Positions 1 to 8,958 of a stretch of 64,000 nucleotides of DNA are shown one piece after another (position 1 is the first letter of the stretch; each line of letters begins with the position of its first letter). Below the pieces are notes generated by a model. The model did no database searches, had not been told where the DNA came from, and saw nothing but the letters and a program-made list of their open reading frames with translations. This DNA is from Streptomyces tsukubensis (GTDB lineage: Bacteria; Actinomycetota; Actinomycetes; Streptomycetales; Streptomycetaceae), in the NCBI RefSeq assembly GCF_009296025.1, contig NZ_CP045178.1, forward strand, positions 2,356,001-2,420,000, written 5' to 3'. The translations under genes were made by a program, and so were the position numbers.

Positions 1-63
1 GGCGCCCTGCCTGCCGCTTGGGAGGCGTCGGACAGGCCACAAGGGGCCTCATACGGTTGAGGC

Positions 64-960
64 GTGCGTGTCGCCACCGTCACCGTGCCGGACACCACGA
101 CCATCGACACGGGGGCGGTGAGCAGCGCGTCCCCGTCGCCCGGCTTCCACCACAACGTACTGGCCGACTTCCGCGATCATCTGCCGCCCTCGTCCCTGCC
201 GGTCGTCTCTCCCAACGACATCTCGACCCGCTACGCACGGCACGGACACATCATCAGTTGGAGATGGTTCACCGCTCATCTGACCGAGGTCTGTGCTGCT
301 GTCGGCCCCAACGTGATCACGGACGTGGCCACCACCGCGGCGACGACCCGAGACAGCCAGGTGTTGCCCGGCACCGATACGCGCTTGGCCCGCCGCGGGC
401 TGCTGCCTGCCGAGCACTTGACCGACGCCGGCCACACCGCCCTGCCCCACCTGGTACAACCCACCCGTGAACACCGGGTCACCACCTCCGGTCCGCTCCG
501 GAACAACGTCACCCGGCGAAACCGCCAGAATGAGGGCTTCGGCCGGGACGACTTCGGCCATCGACTACGACCATCAGCAGGTCACGTCTCCCGGGGCCAG
601 GTCAGCACGGGCTGGCACTAGGTCAGCACGCGCCCTACTCGGCCTCGCCCACCGCGGCCCCGCTGATCGTGGTCAGGTTCACCCAGAGCCAGTGCCGCCT
701 CTGCCGACCCGCTCCCAGCGCACCACCGCCGCCGACAGCGCCGGCACCGTGGGTTTTCCTCGCGAGAGCCGCGCGACCTGCAACCCCGCGTCCGCACCGC
801 GCAACAGACGCCCGAGCGGAAGGCCCGTTACGCGGTCCGCTCCGGAGTTGAGAGCAGGGTCAGGGAGTTCTCCCACGGACTTGGCATACGGCACTGCCGC
901 GACCGAGGACAGGGGAAAGCCCACGTCCAACATCCCGACGGCCATCGCCGTCAACATCTA
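64..960 (+). pseudogene. IS1182-family transposase remnant
   Basis: Seen: an open frame of about 185 residues from 64 to 621, followed by recognisable pieces in shifted frames. These are a Cys cluster (QCRLC) near 690-710, a KARYAVRSGVES-type segment near 815-850, GIRHCRDRGQGKAHVQH near 880-930, and TAIAVNI before a stop at 958-960 in yet another frame. Known: this order (central AEHL...HRV..SGPLR block, Cys cluster, RYxxRxGVE, GxGKAxxQHxxxAxAVNI) is that of IS1182-type DDE transposases of actinomycetes. Several frameshifts make it inactive. No terminal inverted repeats were identified. It lies just outside the left tRNA-repeat boundary of the cluster. Confidence 0.6.
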
Positions 961-1384
961 ACGCCTCAGTGGACTACCACCGGTAGGAAACACCCACACC
1001 CCACCGATCAACTGCTCTACAGAACCACATCGACCGACGCGTGATACCCCGGCAGAAGCCCAGGCGAACCCTGGGCGACTGCCCCGGCAACTCCGAGATC
1101 CTCGACAGAGTCGAGATAGCCCTGGCAGTCACGGTGCGGGCCCGACCGACCGCTCACAACCCCGTGGTGTCACCGTGGGCACGTGCCCCGGCTCGGCCGG
1201 CGTCAGATACGTGGGACCCATCCACGACGCTTCCACAAGGCGTGGCCACAACAGCCCAGGTCACGACATCGCAAGGCTCGCCTCCGACACACGAAGGCCC
1301 ACTTCGCCACACCTCGCGAGGCGAACGCCACACACAAATGTGCCCCGGAAAACGCGTTTCCCCAGGTCAGAACGTTTCTGCAAG
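961..1384. other. Non-coding stretch left of the tRNA repeat
   Basis: No convincing gene. The last 45 bases (about 1340-1384) resemble the sequence next to the tRNA at 48.55-48.60 kb (CGTTTCC, CAGGTCAGAACGTTTC), so they belong to the extended attachment-like repeat. Confidence 0.4.
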
Positions 1385-1410
1385 GGTGGGGCGGGTGGGA
1401 CTCGAACCCA
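1385..1410 (-). repeat. Left copy of the tRNA 3' end (attL-like)
   Basis: These 26 bases are identical to 48603-48628, which is the acceptor 3' strand and T-arm of the CAU-anticodon tRNA plus two flanking bases. The match stops abruptly at 1410; no anticodon arm or 5' half is present, so this is a displaced 3' end rather than a tRNA gene. Similarity continues imperfectly to the left (about 1340-1384 against 48545-48602). This is the classic footprint of a tyrosine-recombinase element inserted in a tRNA gene. Confidence 0.75.
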
Positions 1411-1945
1411 AATGGGTGACACGTCTCACCTGCGGAAACGCCGCAGAGGCGGACATTCACATCCTGCTGGATCCCGCTGCGTCCGCCTCGATCCCTGGAA
1501 ACGGCACCGCGGTGCGGTACGTACCGCACGGCTACAGGGCACTCCCCTCGCCCGTATATGGGAGAAGATCCGCCGGGCGCATCTGCTGCAAGTCAGCCCA
1601 TCGCGCGGCTCACCCGTAGTGCATGCTGCCGACTCCATTGCCGCCTCTCCCCTGTTCCGCGCAGTCACACTCTGTATCGACCGGGCACGAGGAGCCGCAG
1701 GCGTATCGGTTTTGGCTTCCCGGCGACGCAAGTAGCAGAGCGACTCAACGGAGTTGTTGGATCTGGTCCGCTCTCAGCCGGAGAGCCGATAGCCGCTACT
1801 GCACTGCGCCAAAACCGGGCCGCCGCCTGGCGGATCAGTGGACGAATCCGGGTGATGTCGCCGCAGGCGGTGCGCCTGAGGCGTAGGTTGCCCCGGATCT
1901 TTTCTCGGGGGTGCCCGGTTCTGAGCATCGGCGTCACAGAAAGCG
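1411..1945. other. No recognisable gene
   Basis: All six frames give only short Arg/Pro-rich readings typical of GC-rich non-coding DNA. Nothing was recognised; this looks like decayed sequence just inside the left island boundary. Confidence 0.4.
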
Positions 1946-1948
1946 GTG

Positions 1949-2205
1949 ATCCAGGACCCCGCGTCGCTGCGGATCGCTGAGGCGATCCATGATGCGTTCG
2001 GCGACCTCTCTTCCGAGCAGGGCCTGACGCGTGCCGAGCTTGCCGCCGCCTGTTCGTCTGTTGCTCCGCCGGAGGAATTCGACAGCCGCTTTGACGTCTT
2101 TTGTGGGGCTGCATCTGCTGAAGCGCGCCCGGGGCAAGGCCCATGACCGGCGTTATGTGTTCAACCCCATCAGCGCGGCGGCCCTCGCGTCACAGCGGAT
2201 TCGTG
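1949..2205 (+). pseudogene. Fragment of an unidentified actinomycete protein
   Basis: The readable frame gives ...PPEEFDSRFDVF. After a frame change near 2100 it continues as VGLHLLKRARGKAHDRRYVFNPISAAAL. The two halves read as one protein only if a frameshift is allowed, and neither has a credible start or stop. The RYVFNP stretch recalls a hypothetical family common in streptomycetes, but I cannot name it. It appears to be a degraded remnant. Confidence 0.3.
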
Positions 2206-2400
2206 AAGTCGCAGAAGAACAGTTCGGTGCCGTCCGGGGGAGCCACGGCGTCGAGCGGCGCCTCGTCGGGCGCGCGGTGCCGAGGGAGCACTGGCGACAG
2301 CAGCGCCTTGGCACGCGCTGAGGCAAGCGCCGGATCCGGCGAGTCCAGTCCGAGCGCCACCAGGGAGGTGGCGCCGTCGTCAGCGGCCTCCGGCACGACC
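2190..2400 (-). pseudogene. C-terminal fragment, possibly of a VOC/HPPD-like or sugar-isomerase protein
   Basis: The minus frame reads ...VALGLDSPDPALASARAKALLSPVLPR..APLDAVAPPDGTELFFCD. This resembles the C-terminal end of 3-dehydroshikimate dehydratase/4-hydroxyphenylpyruvate dioxygenase-like proteins, in which a DAVAxPDGTExFFC strand is usual. There is no upstream body, so it is at best a relic. The identification is tentative. Confidence 0.3.
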
Positions 2401-2487
2401 CGGTTGACGCTGTCAGGGAGGGCCGGCGCTCTCCCAGGCCGGTGGTCACGCCGACTTTGGTGCGACCGGCGATGACAGCGACCCCGT

Positions 2488-3253
2488 CTGCAGGCACGGC
2501 ATGGGCCGAATCGTGGACGGTGTGGACGAGATCCGCCGAGCGGCCCGGGACGCGGTCCGCAAGGGTGCCCGGCACGTGAAGATCATGGCGTCGGGCGGGG
2601 TCGCGTCGCCCACCGACCGCATCGACTCCACCCCGTTCTCCGCGTCGAGATCCGGGCGGCTTTCGAGGAGGCGGAGGCGGCCAACATCTACGTCGCGGCG
2701 CACGCCTGCACCGGCCGCGCGGTCAACCGCTGCCTGAAGAACGGCGTCCGTACGATCGAGCACGGCATTCTGATCGGCACCGGGAGCCTGGAACTCCCTC
2801 ACGGAACACGACGCCTTCCTCGTGCCCAACGTGGGCGTTTAGCACATCCTCAAGCGGGAGGGGCGCGAGCACGGCCAGATCGCCGACAGCCCCCGCAAGG
2901 TCGATGTTGTACTCGAAGGCGGTCTACGGTCCCTGGAACTGGCCCATCACAAGGGCGTGATCATCGCCTACGCCAGCGACCTCCTCTGAGCGATGCAGCG
3001 GTATCAGAGCGAGGAGTTCCGGGTGCGGGCCGAGGTCCAGCCGGTGCTGAGCATCCTTCAGTCGGCCACTCTGACCGGGGCTGCTCCGGAGGGAGGGTGA
3101 ACTGGGCGAGATCACCGTCGGTGCCGTGGCCGACCTCGTCCTGTTGCGCTCCGACCCGCTGAGGGACGTCACCGTGCCGGCCGAACCGGGCAGTTACGTG
3201 CGAGCGGTCGTGCAGGACAGCGTGATCAGGGTGGATAACTCTCAGGCCGCCTG
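2488..3253 (+). pseudogene. Amidohydrolase family pseudogene
   Basis: Pieces of a metal-dependent amidohydrolase (imidazolonepropionase/prolidase-like branch) are readable in changing frames. They are RIVDGVDEIRRAARD...GARHVKIMASGGVASPTD (about 2500-2620), AANIYVAAHACTGRAVNRCLKNGVRTIEHG (about 2680-2770), IIAYASDLL (about 2960-2985), YQSEEFRVRAEVQP (about 3000-3050), and GELGEITVGAVADLVLLRSDPLRDVTV..VRAVVQ (3098-3225). At least three frameshifts and an in-frame stop near 2987 disrupt it. The HxH and N-terminal barrel are missing. Its decay contrasts with the intact cluster starting at 3421. Confidence 0.6.
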
Positions 3254-3420
3254 ACTCCGAGCCGGCACAGGCGACGGGCATCGCCCGCCACCTGTACCGG
3301 TGTTGTCGCTCAGCTGCGATCAGGCAGCCACCGTGCTGAACCAAGGCATCGGTTCCTGGCCCGCGCGTCGGTGCCGCTCGCGCGGGACACGCCCCCCCGG
3401 CCGAGGAGCGCGGCGCGCAG

Positions 3421-3720
3421 TCAGCCGAGCGGGGGCGTGTCCTCCTCCAGGATCTCGAAGACGTCGGGCTCAGGTGTGGCGAGGTCCCCCAGACCGCGGA
3501 CCCGGTTGCGGAACGCGTCGGCCTTCATGGCCCGCCGGTGGGACTCGGCGTCCGCCCAGCGGGCGGTCTCGACGAAGACCTCGGGGTGGTGGACCGAACG
3601 GTAGAGGCAGTGGCTGAGAAACCCGGGCTGGTTGCTCATGTGCTCGGTGATGCCGCCGAGGATCTTCTGGAAGGCGTCGACGTCGCCGTGGACCGTAAGG
3701 CGGTTGATCACTGTGATCAC
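3421..3720 (-). CDS. Antibiotic biosynthesis monooxygenase (ABM) domain protein
   Basis: A 99-residue protein of the dimeric ferredoxin-like ABM fold (MITVINRLTVHGDVDAFQKIL start, ETARWADAESHRRAMKADAFR strand-helix near residues 50-70). Family members are cofactor-free oxygenases (ActVA-Orf6/TcmH type) or partner proteins that act on aromatic polyketides. It is the last gene of a minus-strand operon beginning near 10.8 kb; its ATG overlaps the ligase stop by 4 bases (ATGA), implying coupling. It probably oxidises an anthraquinone-like or premithramycinone-type intermediate, but the substrate cannot be read from sequence. It may also be a non-catalytic cyclisation helper. Confidence 0.75.
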   Translation of the reverse strand: MITVINRLTVHGDVDAFQKILGGITEHMSNQPGFLSHCLYRSVHHPEVFVETARWADAESHRRAMKADAFRNRVRGLGDLATPEPDVFEILEEDTPPLG

Positions 3721-5402
3721 GGGTTGTCTCCTGTGAGATCGGGGTGAGGACGGTCGGCCGCGCCGGGGTGCACGCGGTCGGCCCGGTCGGTGTGCGCGAC
3801 ACGTGCGCGCAGCTCGCGGCGGAGGATCTTCCCGTTCGGGGAACGGGGGACGCGCTCCACCACGTCGAGGAACTTGATCTGCTGGTAGTAGGGGACCTGA
3901 TCGTTCACATGGGCGGCGAGTTCCGCCGGATCGGGCGGCCTGGCGTCCTCGTCGAGTACGACGAAGGCGTGGGCCACCGCGCCGCTGAAAGGCTCCGGGT
4001 GGTCGACCACCGCGCAGTCGCGTACGGCCGGGTGCGTGATGAGGACCTGCTCGATCTCCGTGGGTGACACCAGCCAGTTCTCGAACTTGAAGACGTCCTT
4101 GATCCGGTCCACCAGGTACAGGTAGCCGTCCTCATCCTGATGGCCGACGTCACCGGTGGAGAACCAGCCGTCGGCGTCGACCGCTGGGCCGGTCGCACCG
4201 AGGTAGCCCCGCATGAGCTGTGGTCCGCGGACCTGGATCTCGCCGTCCTGCCCGGCCGGGAGCGGGGTGCGCCTGTCCATGTCCACCACCCGGCAGTCGG
4301 TGCCGGGCACCACGGGGCCCACGGAGCCGGGCCGAGGCCGCGCGGGCGGCTCGCCGTGCGTGAGCGGGGAGGTCTCGGCCAGTCCGTACCCTTGCACGAC
4401 CGGAACGCCGAAGTGGGCTCCGAGAGTGCGGGCCTGGGCGGGCATCAGCGCCGAACCGCCGGAAAGGACCGCGCGGACCGTCTCCAGCCGGAGGCCCGGC
4501 AGCCGGGGATCGGCCGCCAGGTGCGCCAGCCGTACGGGAAGGCTGTAGTAGTGCGTCGCGCGGTGACGGTTCGCGGCCTCGATCGCCTCCGCAGGATCGG
4601 GTGACGGGCTCAGCACCTGAGTCGCTCCCGCGTACACCGCGGCGTTGAGGTGCATCGGGTGGTAGAGCGGGAGGTGGTTGAGGGTCACCGCGTCGCCGTC
4701 CAGGCCATGGACGGAGGCGATCTGTGCGGCGTTGACCACGAGGTTGCGGTGCGTCAGCTGAACGGCCTTCGGCTCCCCCGTGGTCCCGCTGGTGAACTGG
4801 ACGCACGCCACCGAGTCCAGGTGCGGGCCCCTCCCCGGGGCATCGTGGCCTCTTCCGCCGGGGACCGCGCGGTCGTGGGTGAGAGCGTCCGGGGAGAGAA
4901 CGTCACGCAGGTGCGGCAGCCGCTCACGTACCTGGGCGACACGCTCGGCCACCTCGGGCGGGGCCACCACCACGTTCACCTCGGCGACGGACAGGACGTG
5001 GGCGAGGGCGTCGCCCCGCACGTGCGGGTTGATGAGCGCGACCACGTGGCCCGCGCGCACGGCGCCGTAGTAGACAACCGCGAACGACGGGTCGAGGGAG
5101 GCCACCAGCCCGACGACGGTTGCGCTCCCGCCGGCTGCCCGGGTCAGCGCCTGGGCGCAGGCGTCGGCTCGGGCATCCAGTTCCGCGTACGTCGTCGCGC
5201 CACGCGGTGTGCGCACGGCGACCCGGTCGGGCGCCGCCCCGGCGGCCCGGCGCAGCAGGCCGTCCAGCGGCACCTCCGGCACCCGCGCGAGGTCGAACGG
5301 CACGGCCGCGAGAGTCGGGGCGGCCGTACGGGCCGGAGCGGCGGAAGCACCCCGGGAGGCCCGTATGCCACTGGCGGCTGGGATGTCACGCATGGGCGGC
5401 AT
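3717..5402 (-). CDS. AMP-dependent acyl-CoA ligase (MtmL-type)
   Basis: 561 residues, full ANL-family length. Motifs in order: P-loop FTSGTTGEPKAVQLTH (about 206-221), LSGGSALM, QGYGLAETSP, STGDVGHQDEDGYLYLVDRIKD hinge, and the C-terminal lysine in PNGKILRREL (about residue 525). Known: acyl-CoA ligases (mtmL) accompany aureolic acid PKS genes and are needed for polyketide assembly, though the acyl substrate is unsettled. It sits between the ABM gene and the aromatase gene with overlaps at both ends. The start could also be the Met three codons downstream. A second, truncated ligase is encoded at 22179-23447. Confidence 0.85.
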   Translation of the reverse strand: MPPMRDIPAASGIRASRGASAAPARTAAPTLAAVPFDLARVPEVPLDGLLRRAAGAAPDRVAVRTPRGATTYAELDARADACAQALTRAAGGSATVVGLVASLDPSFAVVYYGAVRAGHVVALINPHVRGDALAHVLSVAEVNVVVAPPEVAERVAQVRERLPHLRDVLSPDALTHDRAVPGGRGHDAPGRGPHLDSVACVQFTSGTTGEPKAVQLTHRNLVVNAAQIASVHGLDGDAVTLNHLPLYHPMHLNAAVYAGATQVLSPSPDPAEAIEAANRHRATHYYSLPVRLAHLAADPRLPGLRLETVRAVLSGGSALMPAQARTLGAHFGVPVVQGYGLAETSPLTHGEPPARPRPGSVGPVVPGTDCRVVDMDRRTPLPAGQDGEIQVRGPQLMRGYLGATGPAVDADGWFSTGDVGHQDEDGYLYLVDRIKDVFKFENWLVSPTEIEQVLITHPAVRDCAVVDHPEPFSGAVAHAFVVLDEDARPPDPAELAAHVNDQVPYYQQIKFLDVVERVPRSPNGKILRRELRARVAHTDRADRVHPGAADRPHPDLTGDNP

Positions 5403-6342
5403 GAACTCGCTCCTCGGCGAACTGCTGGGCGTACCGCAGGGTTTGGAGACTGTTGGTACTCAGGACACGGCGCAGGTACTTACGGGCGTCGGCGACCGTG
5501 GTGCCCTCCCCCAGCAGCGGCAGCGCAGACGGCTTGATCGTCGCGGTGTGCCGGGCGTAGGCGATGACGCCCTCCGGGGTCTCGGTGAACACCCAGTGCC
5601 CGGTGTGGCCGTCGAGCAGGGCCGGAAGACTGATCTGCTTGTAGACGATCTTGTGGTTCGGCAGGCAGACGCGCACGGACCGGGTGGTGTGGTCGCGTCC
5701 GTCGGGGGTGTGCGTGTGCATGTCGAAGAACTGGATGCCGGGAGTGTCCTCCGTCATCTCCAGCTTCTCCACGTGCGGAACCCGCTCCGGCCATTCGGCG
5801 GCGGCGTACAGGAACTCGTAGACGTCCTCCAGCCGGCCGCCGATGAACAGCGGGTCCTCGAAGGAGATGACCAGAGGCTCCACTTCGTCCCACCGCTCGG
5901 CGAGGTCCCGCAGCGAGTCGAGCTGACCGGGGGTGCGCGCGTTGACCTCGCCGGTGGTCCGGCGCGCCGCTTGGGGATCGTCCTCGGTAACGGTGAACTC
6001 GTGGGTGATACCCACGGTCGTGGTTCCCTCGCCGTCGGCCTCGAAGCTCCACACCGCGCGCATGCTAGTCAGGGGTGCCTGCGGCTCCACCTGGTCGAAG
6101 ACGATGCGCAGCCCGTCGCGGTCGAGCCGGCGCCGGGCATCCCAGACGTGCACCTCGGTGCCGCCGGTCAGCGCCCAGCGGCGGATCAGGTCACCGTCGC
6201 CCTTGTCGGGCTCCAGGACCTCGGCGTGCACGGCCGGACCGAAGTGCTGGGGCCAGTGGCCGAGGTCGGCCATCAGGTCGAAGCAGAGCGGAGCGGCTGC
6301 CCGGACGGTGACGCGGTGCCGGATGAGGTGCGGCTGGGACAT
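5386..6342 (-). CDS. cmmQ: Didomain polyketide aromatase/cyclase (MtmQ-type)
   Basis: 318 residues from the ATG preceded by a good ribosome site (AAGGAATCACC). Two START/Bet v1-like (SRPBCC) halves are visible: HLIRHRVTVRAAAPLCFDLMADLGHWPQHFGP in the first, and ISFEDPLFIGGRLEDVYEFLYAAAEWPERVPHVEKL in the second. This is the bifunctional ARO/CYC architecture (ActVII, MtmQ, OxyK) that directs first-ring C7-C12 cyclisation and aromatisation of the ACP-bound decaketide after C-9 ketoreduction. An upstream in-frame ATG at 6390 exists but lacks a ribosome site. Its 3' end overlaps the ligase start by 17 bases. Confidence 0.88.
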   Translation of the reverse strand: MSQPHLIRHRVTVRAAAPLCFDLMADLGHWPQHFGPAVHAEVLEPDKGDGDLIRRWALTGGTEVHVWDARRRLDRDGLRIVFDQVEPQAPLTSMRAVWSFEADGEGTTTVGITHEFTVTEDDPQAARRTTGEVNARTPGQLDSLRDLAERWDEVEPLVISFEDPLFIGGRLEDVYEFLYAAAEWPERVPHVEKLEMTEDTPGIQFFDMHTHTPDGRDHTTRSVRVCLPNHKIVYKQISLPALLDGHTGHWVFTETPEGVIAYARHTATIKPSALPLLGEGTTVADARKYLRRVLSTNSLQTLRYAQQFAEERVHAAHA

Positions 6343-6487
6343 GGTGATTCCTTTCGGACGGGAGGAGCGCCGGTGCGCTGCTCGGGGCACTGCTCGAACT
6401 GCAGGGACCGGGGCGAGCAGAAGAGGAAGGAGACGGGGACGGGGTATGGGAAGGGGAGCGGCAGCATGAGCGGCGGAAGCGAGATCA

Positions 6488-7249
6488 TCACCGGCCGCCC
6501 GAGACGTCGACCACGGCGCCGTTGATATTGCCGTTCGCCTCCGCGCAGAGGAACGCGAGCGCCGCGGCCACGTCCTCGGGTGTGCTCAGCCGCCCGCTGG
6601 GGGTGCGCCGCAGCTCCCGTTCGCGCACCTCCGCCGGCAGGTCGACCAGCACTCCCGAGGTGCGGGTCAGGCCGGGGCTGACGAGGTTGACGAACACTCC
6701 GTCGGGGCCCGCGTCCCAGGCCAGACTGCGCGCGAAGCCGTGCAGTGCGGCCTTGCCCGCGGCGTAGAACTCCTGACCCGGCGCCCCGTCCCGGGTGCGG
6801 TGCGAGGACAGCAGCGCGACCCGGCCCCATTTACGGGCCCGCATGCCCGGCAGGACCAGCTGTACCGTGCGCATGGTCTGTTCCAGGTTGTCCCGGAGCA
6901 GTGGCTGCCATTGCTGTGCGGGGACGTCCTCGACGTGCGTGCCGGGCGGGAGCCGGGGCCCGCGCCGCACCGCGTTGGCCACGAGGATGTCCACTCCTCC
7001 CCAGCGGTTCTCGGCGGCCCGGACGGCGGCGTCGACGGACGAGGGGTCGCCCAGGTCGTACGGGACGGCGCAGGCCAGATCGCTGCCGGCGCCCAGTTCC
7101 TCCGCGAGCTCGCGGGCGCGCCTCTCCCCAGTACGGTAGGTGAGGACCACCCGGGCGCCCTCGGCGGCGAACACGCGGGCTGTGGCCATACCAATGCCTG
7201 ATGAGGCGCCCGTGATCAGTGCGGTCCTTCCGGCGATGCCCAGATCCAT
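6488..7249 (-). CDS. SDR-family ketoreductase
   Basis: 253 residues. Short-chain dehydrogenase fold with GASSGIG NADP-binding loop (about 14-20), NAVRRGP in place of the usual NNAG, Ser in ALLSSHR and the YAAGK catalytic pair (about 160-165), then LVSPGLT. Together with the separate KR at 46313 it is a candidate for polyketide C-9 reduction or a later ring reduction (MtmTI/MtmTII roles). It lies between the FAD oxygenase (whose stop is 1 base upstream) and the aromatase in one operon. A 145-base gap follows before the aromatase. Assignment between the two KR roles cannot be made by eye. Confidence 0.8.
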   Translation of the reverse strand: MDLGIAGRTALITGASSGIGMATARVFAAEGARVVLTYRTGERRARELAEELGAGSDLACAVPYDLGDPSSVDAAVRAAENRWGGVDILVANAVRRGPRLPPGTHVEDVPAQQWQPLLRDNLEQTMRTVQLVLPGMRARKWGRVALLSSHRTRDGAPGQEFYAAGKAALHGFARSLAWDAGPDGVFVNLVSPGLTRTSGVLVDLPAEVRERELRRTPSGRLSTPEDVAAALAFLCAEANGNINGAVVDVSGGR

Positions 7250-7250
7250 C

Positions 7251-8924
7251 TCACAACCCCGGTCCGGCGGGCCGCAGCCCGCGAACGGCATCCAGGGAGG
7301 GCGTGAGCTCCTGGGAGGTCAGGGCGGGGCCGCGCGCGCAGAGGTAGCCGTCGGGCCGGACGAGCAGCCAGCCGTCGGGGGCACAACCCAGGTGTCTGCG
7401 GACGCCTCCGTCCGGGTCGGGCAGCGGGCGGGGGCCCGGGGTGCCGCCCGTGCCGGAGGTCTCGAGCGTGTCGGCGAACACACGTACCGAAAGCCAGTCC
7501 GCGTGAGCCTCGTGCGCCTGTGCGGCGGCACGGTTGGCCGTGGCTCCCCCGCCTGCCACGAGCAGGGTGCACCGGGTGTCGCGCAGCTCGGCCAGCAGGG
7601 CGCTCCAGCCCGTACCGAGGGCGTCCTGCGCGGTGACCTGGGTGAGCCGCGTCCCGGCGCGCGGCCCGGTGGCGGCCCGGGGGCGGGTGTCGGGGACGGT
7701 CAGCGGGCTGTCCGTGTAGTCCAGCGCGAGCGCCGACATGGTGCCGATGATCCCCCGCTCGATCCGGCCGCGCAGCGGTTCGAAACGGCGGACGAGCGCG
7801 AAGACCACGGGCAGCGCGATGCCTGCCGCGGAGTTCTTCAGCTGGACGAGCCGGGTGGCCTTCCTGGTGGATCCCAGGAGGGCCCGGCCGATCGGCACAC
7901 GCTCGGCCGAGTAGGAGTCGAGCAGCGCGTCCGGTGCGTGGCCCCGTACGACGAGCGCGAGCTTCCAGGCGAGGTTGTAGGCGTCCTGGACACCGGTGTT
8001 GAGGCCCTGACCGGAGGCGGGGCTGTGCACGTGCGCGGCATCGCCCGCCAGCATGACCCGGCCCTCGCGCATGCGGGTGATCATGCGCTGCTGGATGGTG
8101 AAGACCGACACCCAGCTCGGGGTGGAGACCTTCACCGGGCGGCCGAGTCCGGCTCGCAGCTTGCGGGCGAAACGGCCGGCCACCTCGTCCGGGTCGCCGC
8201 TGTAGGAGGCGTCGGCGGTGTCCAGCAACCGCCATTTGTTCTCCTCGGGGAACGGGATGGCCATCACCGTCCCTCTGCCGACCTTGATCCAGTGGATGCT
8301 GTTCTGCGGCAGGCCCGCCTCGAGTTCGGCGTCGGCGATCAGCCAGGTCTCGCTGGAGTCACCCAGGAGCGGCAGCCCGAGGAATTTGCGGACCGTGCTG
8401 TGTCCGCCGTCGCAGCCCACCAGCCGCTCCACGGTGAGGTGTTCCTCACCGTCCGCCGTGTGCAGGACCGCGTGCACGGCCTCGGCGTCCTGGGTGAAGC
8501 CGTCGAGGCGGACCCCCCAGTCGACCTTCACGCCGAGTTTCGCGGCAGCCTGCCGCAGGACGTCCTCGGTCGCGGCCTGGTCGATCATCAGCGTCATCGG
8601 ATAGCGGGTGGGGACCCGGGAGTAGTCGGGGCCCAGGCACGCCAGCCGACGGCCGTTCGCGTGCATGGTGAAGCGCTGGATGCGCCGCCCTCTGGGCAGC
8701 ATGTCCTCGGCGAGCCCCTGTTGGTCGTACGTCTCCAGGGAGCGTGCGTGGGTGGCCATCGCCCTGCTGGTGACAGCGGGCCCGGGGGCCGCGTCGATCA
8801 GGCGTACGCGCAGACCACGCCGGGCGAGTTCGATGGCGGTGGTCAGGCCCACCGGGCCCGCACCCGTCACCAGGATCTGGGGAGTGTTCGGCGGCGCCTC
8901 GCCGGCGTTCTCGGCTGTCGTCAT
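7251..8924 (-). CDS. FAD-dependent aromatic polyketide oxygenase (PgaE/UrdE class)
   Basis: 557 residues from ATG at 8924. Class A flavoprotein hydroxylase: GAGPVGLTTAIELARRG dinucleotide motif near the N-terminus, VGCDGGHSTVRKFLG (DG motif, about 170), and [33 protein letters not shown] (GD motif, about 290-320). A C-terminal thioredoxin-like domain ends in DGWLLVRPDGYLCARG. Known: aureolic acid clusters use several such oxygenases (OI, OII, OIV) to hydroxylate the tetracycle and open a ring; which one this is cannot be decided here. The reading frame stays open upstream of 8924, but that part overlaps the epimerase gene and is a shadow. Confidence 0.85.
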   Translation of the reverse strand: MTTAENAGEAPPNTPQILVTGAGPVGLTTAIELARRGLRVRLIDAAPGPAVTSRAMATHARSLETYDQQGLAEDMLPRGRRIQRFTMHANGRRLACLGPDYSRVPTRYPMTLMIDQAATEDVLRQAAAKLGVKVDWGVRLDGFTQDAEAVHAVLHTADGEEHLTVERLVGCDGGHSTVRKFLGLPLLGDSSETWLIADAELEAGLPQNSIHWIKVGRGTVMAIPFPEENKWRLLDTADASYSGDPDEVAGRFARKLRAGLGRPVKVSTPSWVSVFTIQQRMITRMREGRVMLAGDAAHVHSPASGQGLNTGVQDAYNLAWKLALVVRGHAPDALLDSYSAERVPIGRALLGSTRKATRLVQLKNSAAGIALPVVFALVRRFEPLRGRIERGIIGTMSALALDYTDSPLTVPDTRPRAATGPRAGTRLTQVTAQDALGTGWSALLAELRDTRCTLLVAGGGATANRAAAQAHEAHADWLSVRVFADTLETSGTGGTPGPRPLPDPDGGVRRHLGCAPDGWLLVRPDGYLCARGPALTSQELTPSLDAVRGLRPAGPGL

Positions 8925-8958
8925 GGCGGTCTCCTCGTGGGGTCGGTGAGCGGATGCG

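Noticed and set aside
1385..1410. A separate tRNA gene at the left end
   Set aside because: Only the T-arm and acceptor 3' strand are present; there is no anticodon or D-arm sequence to its right.
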